A DNA stretch of 64,000 nucleotides, taken from Opitutaceae bacterium. GTDB lineage: Bacteria; Verrucomicrobiota; Verrucomicrobiia; Opitutales; Opitutaceae. The first letter of the stretch is position 1. Each line of letters opens with the position of its first letter. The position numbers and the translations under genes are program-made. Shown one piece after another: positions 36,630-48,000 of the stretch. The DNA lies in assembly GCA_028284235.1 (NCBI GenBank), contig JANQSC010000027.1, positions 1 through 64,000 on the forward strand. Reading direction: 5' to 3'. The notes under the pieces are model-generated. The model was not told the origin of the DNA. It ran no database searches and saw nothing but the letters and a program-made list of their open reading frames with translations.

Positions 36630-37508
36630 ATGTCGATCTACGCCCAGATTGAATCCGCCATCGCCGCCGCGATCGACCGCCCATTCAAACTGACCGACCG
36701 ACGTCCCATTGGCGGGGGCTGCATCAGCCAGGCTGAGCGAATCGGCGCCAACGCCGACTTCTTCTTCCTCAAAACGAACGACGCTTCCTTCCTCGACCAA
36801 TTCGAAGCCGAGCAAGAGTCGCTAAACGCCCTCGCCAACTCCGGCGCGCTCAAAACCCCGCGACCGATCTGCTCCGGAATCGCCGAAGGAAAATCGTATC
36901 TAGTAATGGAATACATAGCCATCGGTTCCCCCAACGACAGCAGCTGGATACAGCTCGGCGAAGGGCTCGCCGCGCTCCACCGCGCGACGCAGCCCTACTA
37001 CGGCTGGATTCGCGACAACGCGATCGGGGCCACGCCTCAAGCCAATCCGGTCGCCGATGAATGGATACCGTTCTTCCGCGAGCATCGACTCGGTTTTCAA
37101 CTGGACCTCGCTCGCGCGAACGGATTCTCCCCCAAAGGAGCCCGCGAGCTGCTCGACCGGATCCCCCGCTTCTTCGAGAACTACCAGCCGCAGCCATCGC
37201 TGCTCCACGGCGATCTTTGGTCCGGCAACGTCGCCTTCACCGACTCATCCGAACCCTTCCTCTTCGATCCGTGCTGCTACTTTGGCGACCGGGAAACCGA
37301 TCTCGCCTTCACCGATTTCTTCGGCGGCTTTCCCGCCGCGTTCTACGCAGCCTACCAGCGAGCGTTCCCGCTCGATCCGGGATACGCCCAGCGCAAGGGC
37401 TTATACAACCTCTATCACTGCCTCAACCACTTCAACCTGTTCGGCGGCCCCTACGACCGCCAAGCCCAGTCGATGATCGATTCGCTGCTCGCCTGGTCCG
37501 AGTCATAA
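36630..37508 (+). CDS. fructosamine kinase family protein
   Basis: 292 residues, starting MSIYAQIESAIAAAI. The aminoglycoside-phosphotransferase-like fold is shown by GGGCISQAERIG, FFLKTND (ATP-site Lys), the catalytic loop LLHGDLWSGNVAF and the metal Asp in FDPCCYFGDRETDLAFTDFFGGF. Fructosamine kinases phosphorylate ketoamine adducts on lysine so that the damage falls off. Preceded by the LMW phosphatase gene at 11 bp. The longer frame upstream of 36630 is antisense noise within the phosphatase gene. Confidence 0.92.
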   Translation: MSIYAQIESAIAAAIDRPFKLTDRRPIGGGCISQAERIGANADFFFLKTNDASFLDQFEAEQESLNALANSGALKTPRPICSGIAEGKSYLVMEYIAIGSPNDSSWIQLGEGLAALHRATQPYYGWIRDNAIGATPQANPVADEWIPFFREHRLGFQLDLARANGFSPKGARELLDRIPRFFENYQPQPSLLHGDLWSGNVAFTDSSEPFLFDPCCYFGDRETDLAFTDFFGGFPAAFYAAYQRAFPLDPGYAQRKGLYNLYHCLNHFNLFGGPYDRQAQSMIDSLLAWSES

Positions 37509-37599
37509 ACCCGAGCGTCGGGGCTGAACTCCGGTGTCTCGCTGCCGATAAGGATTACGACTCGCCATCCACAGCCCTCGCCCTCAACTTGCCCAGAAA

Positions 37600-38388
37600 A
37601 TGTCACTGCTCGAAGCGATCATACTCGGAATCATCCAAGGCCTTACGGAGTTTCTCCCCGTCAGCAGCAGCGGCCACCTCGAACTGGGCAAAGCCATCCT
37701 GGGCATCGAGGCCACCAGCGACGTCACCTTTACCGTCGTCGTCCACGGGGCCACCGTGCTGAGTACTCTCGTCGTTTTCCGCGACGACATCCTCGAGTTG
37801 ATCCGCGGCGCCCTCCAGTTCCGTTGGAACGCTTCCACCGACTACATCGCCAAACTCGTGATCGCCGCGATTCCCGTCGTGATTGTCGGACTGTTCTTCA
37901 AAGAGGAAATCGAAACGCTTTTCAGCAACAACGTCCTCCTCGTCGGCAGCATGCTCATCGTCACCGGCTCCCTCCTTGCATTCACCTACTACGCGCCGAG
38001 CTCCGGCGAGGAGGTGACGCGAACTAAAGCCTTCCTTATCGGCGTCGCCCAGGCCATCGCCGTTTTACCTGGAATCTCCCGCTCCGGATCCACCATCGCC
38101 GTGGGACTGCTTCTCGGCGTCGACAAAAAGAAAGTCGCTCGCTTCTCCTTCCTCATGGTCCTCATCCCGATCATTGGAGCGAACGCGAAAGACATCCTCG
38201 ACGGCGGCATGGCCGAGAGCACCGTATCCGCCCTCCCGCTCGCGCTCGGCTTCCTCACCGCATTCGTATCAGGCGTGCTCGCCTGCAAATGGATGATCGC
38301 CATCGTCACCCGCGGCAAACTCATCCACTTCGCCTACTACTGCTTCATCGTCGGGACGCTTTCAATCGGCGCCCACTTCGCCCTCTAA
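37600..38388 (+). CDS. uppP: undecaprenyl-diphosphatase
   Basis: 262 residues, polytopic. Signature motifs are GIIQGLTEFLPVSSSGHL near the N terminus and LPGISRSGSTI in the middle, the two halves of the BacA/UppP active site. It recycles the lipid carrier of peptidoglycan and O-antigen synthesis by removing a phosphate from undecaprenyl pyrophosphate. It is convergent with the next gene and overlaps its 3' end by 44 bp. Confidence 0.96.
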   Translation: MSLLEAIILGIIQGLTEFLPVSSSGHLELGKAILGIEATSDVTFTVVVHGATVLSTLVVFRDDILELIRGALQFRWNASTDYIAKLVIAAIPVVIVGLFFKEEIETLFSNNVLLVGSMLIVTGSLLAFTYYAPSSGEEVTRTKAFLIGVAQAIAVLPGISRSGSTIAVGLLLGVDKKKVARFSFLMVLIPIIGANAKDILDGGMAESTVSALPLALGFLTAFVSGVLACKWMIAIVTRGKLIHFAYYCFIVGTLSIGAHFAL

Positions 38389-39043
38389 TCCCCGTTCCCG
38401 CGGCTGCGATTCGCTCCAGCAAGCGTAAACGAACCTCCGGGCGCGACACGAGCCGAGTCGCCTCCCTTAGCACGACGAACGCATCGCCCGTCCATTCCCA
38501 ATGCCCCCAACCCATCGGGATTTCCGCGTCGCGCCGAACCACACCCGGCAGCGTCGCGAGAATGCAGTAGGTCGCGCACCCGTAACGGGCGATTTTCGAG
38601 AATTTAATGCCGCTCCCCAGGCAGTTCTCCAAATACTGGAGACGGCGCGTCAGACGGTACCAGGTGTCGTGACGCCAATCTGAAAAGTCGTACGAATCGT
38701 ATTCATAAAACAATGACTCTTGACGGCGACACTCCGGTAAATGAGCGGCGAGCAACTGGCGCAGTCCGTCGACCCGTGAACGCAAATCCGCCTCCTCTCG
38801 GCGAACTGGAATTTCCAAACCCGCGTCCTTCAAAAAATCCGCCCGGCTCTGCTTGCACTCCACTGCAAAGGTGTCGCCCGGCTGGCCGTCGAGAGCGCGG
38901 TTGAAACGATAGCCAACGACATCCGCTCGGTAGTTCGACAAGGGAAGCCGCGTTTCCGCCGCCACCGCCGCGCAGCCATGCGCCCGGCGCAGCCATTCCA
39001 TCGCGCGTTCCTTCAAATCGAGATGCTCCGCGCTTTCCGCCAT
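38345..39043 (-). CDS. MmcB-like PD-(D/E)XK nuclease-fold protein
   Basis: 232 residues. The core NYRADVVGYR ... FAVECKQSRADFLKD has the D-x(n)-ExK pattern with the SRADF extension known from MmcB-type DNA repair proteins of alphaproteobacteria. Around it are an N-terminal helix (LDLKERAMEWLRRAHGCAAV) and an aromatic central part (YEYDSYDFSDWRHDTWYRLTRRL). Endonuclease or DNA-binding activity is inferred from fold signature only. Longer than MmcB; the C-terminal third is basic. The 44-bp overlap with uppP is real if both stops are right. Confidence 0.65.
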   Translation of the reverse strand: MAESAEHLDLKERAMEWLRRAHGCAAVAAETRLPLSNYRADVVGYRFNRALDGQPGDTFAVECKQSRADFLKDAGLEIPVRREEADLRSRVDGLRQLLAAHLPECRRQESLFYEYDSYDFSDWRHDTWYRLTRRLQYLENCLGSGIKFSKIARYGCATYCILATLPGVVRRDAEIPMGWGHWEWTGDAFVVLREATRLVSRPEVRLRLLERIAAAGTGIRGRSGRRLKASRR

Positions 39044-39149
39044 GAATGCATACTAGCCCGGCGCCCCGGACAACCGCGGTCCGTCCCAATCGGAATCCGC
39101 CACATAGGCGATTGCGCTTCCGCCCATCACGCCTCAACCTCCCGACCCT

Positions 39150-39749
39150 ATGAAACTGGGATTCCTCGCTTCCCATGGTGGAAGCAACATGCAGGCCATA
39201 CTGGAACGCTGTCGCAGCGGCTCCATCGCCGCCGAGCCGAGAATCCTCATCAGCAACAACGCCAACGCAGCCGCGATCGAGAAAGCCCGCCGCTTCGGCT
39301 TGGAAACGCGCGTATTCAACGGCAAGACCCACCCCGAATTCGAGACGCTCGACCAGGCCATCGCCGACGCCCTGCAGACCGCCGAAGTCGACCTCGTGGT
39401 CCTTGCCGGCTACATGAAGCAAATCGGTTCGCGGGTCTTGACCGCCTACCGAAATCGCATTCTCAACATCCACCCGTCGCTCCTGCCCAAATTCGGCGGC
39501 AAAGGCATGTACGGGATGCGGGTTCACGAAGCCGTTATCGCCGCCGGGGAAACCCAATCCGGAGCCACCGTCCACCTCATCGACGCAGAATACGACGAGG
39601 GGCCCATTCTCCAGCAGAGAACCGTGCCCGTACTGCCTAGCGACACTTCCGAATCGCTCCACGAGCGCGTTCTCGAGATGGAACACAACCTCTACTCCGA
39701 CACGCTCGCGCGGATCGCCAACGGGGAAATCCGCCTGCCACCCCAGTAA
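39150..39749 (+). CDS. purN: phosphoribosylglycinamide formyltransferase
   Basis: 199 residues. N-terminal LGFLASHGGSNMQAIL binds the substrate phosphate; the catalytic set is Asn-His in ILNIHPSLLPKFGGKGMYG and Asp in DAEYDEGPIL. It transfers a formyl group from 10-formyl-THF to GAR, step 3 of purine synthesis. No other pur gene is nearby, so it is a stand-alone locus, divergent from the MmcB-like gene. Confidence 0.96.
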   Translation: MKLGFLASHGGSNMQAILERCRSGSIAAEPRILISNNANAAAIEKARRFGLETRVFNGKTHPEFETLDQAIADALQTAEVDLVVLAGYMKQIGSRVLTAYRNRILNIHPSLLPKFGGKGMYGMRVHEAVIAAGETQSGATVHLIDAEYDEGPILQQRTVPVLPSDTSESLHERVLEMEHNLYSDTLARIANGEIRLPPQ

Positions 39750-39873
39750 GCGAAACAGAGCCGACGCGTCCCGCCCTGACTCGCTTGACAGAAAAAACGC
39801 TCATCGTAGAGTTTCGTTCAGGAATCCGCGCTCGGTATGCCGAGCGGGCTATCATCGAATCATTTCAACTTGT

Positions 39874-40101
39874 ATGAGAGGACCCAAACCCAACATCACC
39901 TCTTGGAGGGCGTTCGTCGGCGGCGAACAAATCGGCTACCGGTATCCCACGCAAATGGATGCCCACCAAGCCGCTCGCATACATATACGGGAGAACTACG
40001 ATCCCAACGCTCGGCCGCCCTCAGTCGTCATTCGTCCGTCCTATAGCCCCATCGAGCTTTCCCGCCGCAATCAAGAGCTCGATTCCGATCCGAAGGACTA
40101 A
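39874..40101 (+). CDS. small hypothetical protein
   Basis: 75 residues: MRGPKPNITSWRAFVGGEQI followed by a short helix (MDAHQAARIHIRENYDP) and a hydrophilic end. No signal or membrane segment and no recognised family. Codon use is like its neighbours. It is isolated by about 125 bp on the left and 190 bp on the right; the right gap contains a small hairpin GCGACC-ACAAC-GGTCGC. It may be a real small gene, but evidence is limited to an open frame. Confidence 0.4.
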   Translation: MRGPKPNITSWRAFVGGEQIGYRYPTQMDAHQAARIHIRENYDPNARPPSVVIRPSYSPIELSRRNQELDSDPKD

Positions 40102-40295
40102 ACCGTTCGCTTTGACAGGCGAAGCCAATCGACTTGGAAGCGAACGCTCCGTATCGGTTTTTATTTCACCCGACTACTTTGCGACCACAACGGTCGCAGC
40201 GGCGACCCCCACGCGCTAAAGCAACGCAGCGGCGTATTCTGAACTTGTCCTGAAACGCGTTTTCGATAGGTTTTCCAAAGCCAACTACCCCTGCC

Positions 40296-41135
40296 ATGAA
40301 AACGACTGTCGCGTTCTTGGCGCTCACTCTCCTCATCCGAGCCAGCGCTAGCCCTGAATTGATTGAAGAACATGTCTTCGGAGGCCTGCCTTCGGAAGAC
40401 GACTTGATGGTTCGGACCGCCTACGTCCTCGACTACGACGCCGACCGGAAAGCCCCCCGATGGGTCGCTTACCACTTGAACGCGAACTACCGCCAGACAC
40501 CGAAGCGGACCGGGAAGTGGAGTAGCTACCGCAACGATCCCGACCGGACTGACGAGCCACGCGAAGCCGACTACCGGGGCGTCTTCCAGGACGAGATCCG
40601 AAACTACGCTCGCGGGCACCTCGCCCCCTTCATGATCAGTGGAGGCGACCGCGACGGCGACGGCAAGATCCTCGACGCGGACAAAGACGGCATAGTCGAA
40701 GCGGGCGACGACCCCGACGAAGCCGACACCGTCAAGCAGGTCAACTTCCACAGCAACCTCACTCCCCAGCACCACCACGCCTTCAACGGCTCCGGTGGCG
40801 TCTGGTTCGAAATCGAGGAACGCGTCCGGGAGCTACAAGAAGAGCACGGCGAAGTCTGGGTCTTCGCAGGACCCGTCTTCGGCCCGGGCAACTACGACAT
40901 CATCGGCAACGACGTCCACGTCGCCCCCATGTTCTTCCAAATCATCATTTGGGAAACCAACGCTAACGAACCCGACATGGAAGCCTACCTCATGCCCCAC
41001 CACCAACGCGACCATGGCTCCATCGCAGAGCACCTCGTATCCGTCCGCCACATCGAAGCCATGACCGGCCTGAACTTCTTCCCCGACCTCGCCCTCGGCG
41101 ACGCCGAACGCATGTCGACTTACAGCGAGAACTGA
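40296..41135 (+). CDS. secreted DNA/RNA non-specific endonuclease with EF-hand insert
   Basis: 279 residues with a short signal peptide (about 1-19). The beta-beta-alpha-metal fold of the NucA/Serratia family is shown by RGHLAPF (106-112; usual DRGH with the catalytic His108), the metal-ligand segment NFHSNLTPQ (Asn154), WFEIEERVREL, and the core strand VWVFAGPVFGP. Between the His and Asn motifs sits an insert (118-145) with two overlapping EF-hand-like loops: D118-x-D-x-D-G-x-I-x3-D129 and D127-x-D-x-D-G-x5-D138. Family members digest DNA and RNA outside the cytoplasm; the insert suggests calcium dependence, which is inference. Confidence 0.88.
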   Translation: MKTTVAFLALTLLIRASASPELIEEHVFGGLPSEDDLMVRTAYVLDYDADRKAPRWVAYHLNANYRQTPKRTGKWSSYRNDPDRTDEPREADYRGVFQDEIRNYARGHLAPFMISGGDRDGDGKILDADKDGIVEAGDDPDEADTVKQVNFHSNLTPQHHHAFNGSGGVWFEIEERVRELQEEHGEVWVFAGPVFGPGNYDIIGNDVHVAPMFFQIIIWETNANEPDMEAYLMPHHQRDHGSIAEHLVSVRHIEAMTGLNFFPDLALGDAERMSTYSEN

Positions 41136-41680
41136 ACCCTCCAGTTCACGCGCTCCTCGCCCGCAGCCGCTCGAATCAAATCCCAATGGCCTTGGCCTCG
41201 CGACGTCAGAACGTAGCAGTTTCGGTTTTTCATTAAAAACCAGCCGACCGCCTTTCGCTTCAAAGCGATACCGGAAAACAGAGTCTGGCCTCGCGCGCGG
41301 CGCAAATACGAGTCGATTCGAGGGATCGATCGCCGCGTAATGAGGACGCTCATCCGTCGTGACAACCTATGACGGCGCTCGTCCGAGGAAACAAGTAGTT
41401 AAAATCTGGCGACATGACCGTAGATCTAGGTCCGCCACTGGTGGCTGTTTCGTTCGAAAACTAAGGCTTACCGTTGCGTTTGTCCTGCTCATATACCGCG
41501 ACTCTATTTTCGACATCAACCGCAACAATCCGTAATCCGCGATGGCGTCTCTCACCCAACACACCAGATGCACCCCTTGAATATTTGCATATAAAGTAAT
41601 TACCCTTAATCAAATACCTTAATAATATACGCTTATTTTTCGGGCCATCGAACCGAATTACGAACAGTCAACATAAACCG

Positions 41681-41878
41681 ATGGCCACCAGACTCCACTC
41701 TCGACTCATCCTGCTCGCGCTTGCCTTGCTCACGGTTTCTAGTGGCGTGTCGGTGCACACGACGACGGTAACGCAGCAGTCTCCACGTCCTCCAGAAAAC
41801 GTTCCCTGCGAGTCTTCTCCCGATGCCTTCCGAGATCGTCTTTCAGCTAATTGTAGGCGGACAAATATAAACTTCTAG
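41681..41878 (+). CDS. small exported peptide or gene remnant
   Basis: 65 residues: a convincing signal peptide (MATRLHSRLILLALALLTVSS) followed by only about 40 polar residues. The GC-rich stretch stands out in AT-rich surroundings. It could be a truncated remainder of a secreted protein. No family recognised. Confidence 0.3.
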   Translation: MATRLHSRLILLALALLTVSSGVSVHTTTVTQQSPRPPENVPCESSPDAFRDRLSANCRRTNINF

Positions 41879-41905
41879 GCGTATACGCGATAAAAGATAT
41901 TACCG

Positions 41906-41921
41906 CCCATTCTAGAATGGG
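41906..41921. promoter_or_regulatory. 16-bp perfect palindrome upstream of the giant-gene operon
   Basis: CCCATTCTAGAATGGG lies 101 bp before the start of the 2001-residue surface protein gene. Perfect dyads of this length in a promoter region often bind dimeric regulators; no regulator gene adjoins. Confidence 0.4.
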
Positions 41922-42022
41922 TCACGGCTACCGCAAGTGACGGATTTCACAATGATATATACAACTCTAACGCTAGGTCAAACTGCACCGGAACTAATAA
42001 ATAAAATTCAAGATTTCAAGTT

Positions 42023-45000
42023 ATGACTCTATACAAGGCATCGCGGATCAGCTCTTCGATTGGCCTTGCAATTATAGCATGTAGCGAAATGACTATTGCT
42101 TCCTTTACAATAGAAAGTGGAGAAACTCTCTCCTTAAGTGATCTCGAGACCTTTCAGATTGAAGGTAGTTTAACTATTGATACTGGCGGTACTCTCAATG
42201 CGGGAATCGGCTCAGCGCTGCACGTTAGTGACAACTGGAACAACAATGGCCACTTTAATCCAGGAACAAGCAGTGTGTATCTTGCGGACGGCAGCGCCAC
42301 TACAACTATTAGTGGCGACAATGCCTTTTATAATCTGACGATTGAGAGCGACGAGCCTGATCCTGGGAATAGAGCTTTGGGTTCCACCAATGGCAAGACT
42401 CTGGTATTCGTACCGAACGCCACCCAGACTATTCTTAACAACCTCTCAATCCAGGGTAGCGCCGACACGCTAATTGAGTTGCGTTCCTCAAATACTGGAA
42501 CGCAATACAACGCCTTCGATATCAGCACGGCGAACAGCGTTGAAGTGTCTTTTGTCGATGTGCAGGACGCGATCGCGCTCAACGGTACCATTAATCCAAC
42601 CGATTCCATTGATTCGGGTAATAATATTAACTGGTTTGCTGCTTCCTATTTAAAGACTATCGGCATGTATCCGGCGGACAATGCTATCCTGGACTCCACC
42701 GACACTCCACACCTGAGCCTTCGCTTTTCCTCCGATATCGAGGCGGCATCCGATAAATTCCTGCGCGTTTTCCGTGATGACGGCTCGTTGATGCAAACGT
42801 TAGCGGTCGGCGATAGCTCAAGGGTTGGCATTGACCAGAATGTCGTGAGAATCGAGTTGGACGCCCTCCCGGCCGATACCCGGTTTTTTGTGGAGTTGGA
42901 AGAGGGCGCCTTCCTGGAGGCCGGGGGAGTCATCCGCTCTCAGGCAATCAGCGGTAGCGCCGCCTGGAATTTCAGCGCTGCGCCGCCTAACTACGCCAGT
43001 GAGCGCTCATTGACACTGGATAAGGGTATCGTGCCTCTAGATGAAACTTCCGCCCATTTCCTGGACCCAAACAACGACGGCAATCAAGACGATTCCCCGA
43101 TCGCGAGCCTGATAGCGAAAATCGATCCCGGTCAGCCCCATCGCGGCTACCGCGAAATCGCCGGGCAAACCGCTCTCGCCAGCATCACCCACACACTGGA
43201 TGTTCGGCGCGACGATGGACGCGTAGAAGCCTACATCGATACCTCCTCGCCCGCAGACGGCGTTCCCGACCTTCTATGGGATCCCGACGCCAATACTCTC
43301 GAGCGGGTGAACCTGCGCATCACCCACGCCCTGGACGCCGAAAACAAGAAAAAGGACGCGACCAGTGGTGTTGGCCTGCCTTTGGGAGACGCCAATGCAG
43401 TCGCGATCGCGAGTGCAACACCGGGCCTGTCGGGCGTCAGTGACGATGCCGACCACACCTTTAGAGTATGGGCCTATTCCGGGGGCGAGTTCCAGCCCGT
43501 TACCGGCTGGCTTAGCGCAGATGGCAATGATTGGGAGCTAGCGCCGGACGACTATATACTGCCACTGGATATTGGCGCCAATCTGGCGATACTACGAGGT
43601 TCAGCCTCCCTGCCCCTGGCGATGAACGCTCCCGCCAGCGTCAAGATTACTAAAACCGTGAACCGCAAGGAAGTCTCGGTGGGCGGCATTGTCACCTATA
43701 CCATCACCGCCGAGAATCTGACTCGGCTTGAACTGGCGGCAGTCAACATCGTTGATGATATCCCTTCTGGCTTTAAGTACCTCGAGGGTTCAGCGCATTT
43801 GGAGGGAGCGCCCGCAGAACCCGAGGGCATGGGTACAGGCGTTTTGACTTTCGACTTGGGCCCCCTCCAGGCGGGTAGCGAGCATATCAAGACTCTGCGG
43901 TACCAACTGATGGTGGGTGCTGGAGTGAATTTTGGCCGCTACACGAATACGGCGGTGGCGACTATGCCGGACGCGGGGGTTGGCTCGGCCCTGTCGGCTC
44001 CGGACAACGCTCAGGTTGAAGTCGTGGTCGATGCTCTGTTTGATCTTTCCACTATCATTGGCAAAGTGTTCTTTGACCGCGATGGTGATGGCTATCAAGA
44101 TTCAGGCGAGCCGCCTGTCCCATATGCGCGCATTGTCACCGCCGATGGCCGGCAAGTTACCACCGATGCGGATGGCCGCTACCATATTGCCGGCGCGCTG
44201 CCGGGACGGCACGTGTTGCGCCTGGATGAGCGCAGTCTGCCCGCTGGCAGCGCTCTCACCACTCGCAAGGCCCTGATCGTCAATGTCAGGCCCGGACTGC
44301 CAGCCAAGGCCAACTTTGGCGTTCTGCTGAAAAGTGATGACGTTCTAGACAAATACCCCTTGAACATCCAAACGCTTCCCGGCGAACCCCGCCCGCGTCT
44401 AAGTGTCAGCCACGTTGGCCCGGCGATGCTCAATGCCGGCGGCAAGGGTTTGCAATACCCTCTGGCGTTCCGGCTGTTCAGCAACTACAGTTCCTACTTT
44501 GACCGCTGGGAGCTAGAGATACTCGAGCCCTTTAGCAAGCGAGTGATCGCTCGCAGGGCAGGCGCGCGTGACGACTTCTTCGAGCCTGCGCTATGGGATG
44601 GCGAAGAGCTTGAACCCCTTGATCTCAAGCCCGGCAAGACGCTGGCGTACCGCCTGCGGGTAAGCGACGCCGAAGGGCGTTCGGACATTACCCGGGAAAA
44701 GCAATTCCAACTGAGCGCTTTCGACAAGCGCCAGCCACAAACTCCGCCACCCGAAAGCCACTGGATGAGGCAGGAAAGCCGCCAGGATCAGAGCGATAAA
44801 CGCGAGATACCTATTCAGGGTCAGGCGGTGCAAATATACGGAGACGGCTTTGACCGTATTCGCGCGATCGGAGATAATGCCACGTTGTTAACAGTCCCCG
44901 TGTTTACCGGACCTCTGACCGCAGCCGATATACTGTCAGACGGCACGACCTTTGCCCCGAACGAGCGGCCGCGAGCGGAACTGATTCTGCCCTATGGGCA

Positions 45001-48000
45001 AATCAACATCGAAGCACTCGCGTCCACTGGCTATCAAGAAAGCGGAGCGCCGCCGCCCCTCAAAAGCGAATCAAACCCGGGTGTATATCGCTCCGTTGCC
45101 GATGCGCAGAAGCCGCTCCAGACCTCGATAGCGTCGCCCGCCCCACGTGTGGTGAACAGCCGAGTCATAACAATTGGCCCAGGCGCAAAGAGCAGTAAAA
45201 ATGATCTCTTCCTGGTCGCATTGATCGATGGAGAGATCCACCACCAGGAAATCAGCGGCAATATGGAAACCGCGACCTCCGGTGACCGCCGCTTTAAAGA
45301 CCGCGTATGGAAGGACGGCAAAGTTGCGGTGTATTTGAAAGGCGCGATCAAGGGCAAATACCTGATCACCGCCAGCTATGATAGCGAGCGGGGCGATGAA
45401 GACCTGTTCCGTCAACTGGATCCGGACGATGTCTACCCCATCTATGGGGATGGCTCAATCACTCAAGACCTAGCCGAAGAGGCTGACGGCAAGCTCTATC
45501 TCCTGCTGGAAGGGGACAACGTCCACTTTAAATGGGGCCGTTATTCAACCGCCTTGACCGAAACCGACCTGGCGCGCTTCCAGCGCAACTTGCAGGGCGG
45601 TAAGCTACATTACCGGAGCGAGGAAAAAACAAGCTACGGCGACGCAGCGACTACGGTCATCGGCTTCAATGCCAGAGCCAGACAAAAAGCCTCGCGCGAT
45701 GAATTCCAGGCCACCGGCGGCTCCCTCTACTACCTCAAAAACCAAGACATAGTCGCCGATTCGCTGCAATTGCAGGTCCAAGCGCGCGATCGGACAACGG
45801 GTGATGTGCTCAGCAGCGCGGCGCTGACGCCAGAAGTAGACTACGAAGTGGATGCCTCCGCCGGCAGAGTGAGCTTCTGGCACCCGGTGAAGCGTTATGT
45901 GGACTCCGGCCTGTTGACCTCATCGGATGCGGATACGGGCAACCTGGTCTACATCGTGGCGAACTACAGCTATTTTGTCATCGACGGCCTGGACAAGGGG
46001 GTCAGCGGTGGCCGTGTCGAGCAGGCCCTGACTGATGCCGTTAGACTGGGAGCGAGTTATGTCGATGAGGATCAGAACGCGACCCGTTATGCATTAAGAG
46101 GCTTGGATGGCTCCATTCACCTCGGCGAACACGCCAGCATCAATCTGGAATACGCGGAAACCCAAGGGCGGGGCGTCTCTAATTTTGTCTCAACCGATGG
46201 AGGGCTTACTTGGGGCATCGAAGAGCCAATAAATCCACAGGACGAGGCGGACAGCGGCAGCGCTTGGTCAATCAAGGGGGACGCGAGCTTTCTGCAAGAC
46301 CGCCTGAGTCTCGATTATTACTATCGTCAAGTGGGTGATGAATTCTCCACAAGCGCCACCGACCATGAACAGGGCAAGAAAGGCGCAGGCCTCAATTTGT
46401 TTTATGGGCTAAGCGACAATACCGGACTGCGCTACAAACACGACAGTCAATGGCTGATCAATGAAGGCAGCCAAGAGGCGCAACTGCAGGTGGACGGCAA
46501 AGAGAAACACACCGATACACTGCAGCTACAGTATGACAATGGCCCCATAAGGCTGACCGGCGAATACCGTCATCAAGATATCGTCCGCAATTCCAGCGAA
46601 GGGAGGGATACCGACGGCGATCTGCTCGCCATAGGGGGTACTTATCAATGGAGCCAAAGCGCCGAAATCAGCGCCGTCCAGCAAATCAGTCTTAAGGGTG
46701 AAGCCAACAACCAGACCCGCGTAGAGGTTCGCAAGCAACTAACCGAAGCGCTCGATTTGGGCGGTAGAGTGGCCACCGGCAGTAAAGGCGCTGTTTATGA
46801 GGTGGATGCCGGTTATCAAGCGCTTGAAACCCTCCGTCTGAACGGTGGCTTTGTCCAGGACTCCGACGGTTCCAAACTCACGCTGGGCAGCGCTTACCAG
46901 CCTCACGAACAGCGAAGCTACCGCGCCTCAGTCGCTCAAATCCGCAAGCAGGATAAAGACATCCGCCATGACCTATTGTTTGGCAGTAGTTGGGAAATGG
47001 ATAACGGCTTCACCTTCGATTCAGATCTGGCCATCGGTCTTGCCGGCGACCGCCGCCGTATTGGCAAAAATGCGCGCGCCAGTTACGCTTTGGACGAGGA
47101 ACGAGAAGTCTATGCGGATCTGAGCCGCTATAAACAGGGGAAAGCGCAAGAGACCAGCAATGGCAGCGAGATCGAGATCGGCGGAGATTTGAATGCCGAT
47201 TGGACCGGGTTTTTAAAAGCGGGACGAGGCTATGTCCACCGCTTGGACGGCGAGCGCGACAGCCGCAATAACTATGCCTTGGGTCTGGCCTATATACGCC
47301 AAGATCCGACAAGCGGTAAACCCTTGTTACAGGCCAGGCTCCTGCTGGAGGCAGTCGAGGACCGCGGCGCAACCAATCGCGACAGCCAACTGGCCCAACT
47401 TGATGTAAAAGGGCAACTCAACCGTGACTGGAGCCTGTTCAGCGAAATCGACTGGGGCCGTAACCGCAACACGGATACAAATTTGGTAGACGCCCGCAAC
47501 AACCGCTTTGATCTGGGCTTTGCCTATCGTCCGGTGGATAACGATGTCGTCAACCTGATCGGTAAATACAGTTGGGTAGACAACAAAGCGCCTGAAGGCC
47601 AGGACAGCATCGCTGGCCTGCAAGCAGACAAAGGCCACGTCTTTGCCACAGACATTTTATGGGATGTAAATCGCAACTGGCAACTGGGCGGCACGCTTGC
47701 CTATCGCCAGGGCGAAGAAAAAATAGAGTTCCTGCCCTGGGCAAGGACCCAAACCTCTTTGGTCGCCCCTGAAATAGCATACCGCTTCAACGCGGACAAC
47801 CGCCTATCGCTGGAATGGCGCCGGCTTGTCCAAAAACAGGCCAAGGACCGCAAGGACGGCGCCGTCGTTGAATACTCACGCCGTTTCAACGACCACATAA
47901 AAGTAGGGATTGGGTACAACTTCGCCGGCTTTAACGACGACCTGGGTGAACTGGATTACACCGTGAAAGGCATTTATATCAGAGTAACAGGAGTTCTGGT

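Larger units (their letters stand above)
41136..42022. other. AT-rich junction region before the giant-gene island
   Basis: Nearly 890 bp with no well-supported gene except the doubtful small ORF listed separately. GC falls sharply from about 41560 on, with long A/T runs (41580-41650). This change, together with the different codon style of the next gene, marks the left edge of a probable transferred segment. No integrase, tRNA or target duplication is visible at the edge. Confidence 0.5.

Noticed and set aside
41120-41573. Two minus-strand frames of 68-81 codons in the gap after the nuclease gene
   Set aside because: Mixed composition, no start context and no motif; one overlaps the nuclease gene end.
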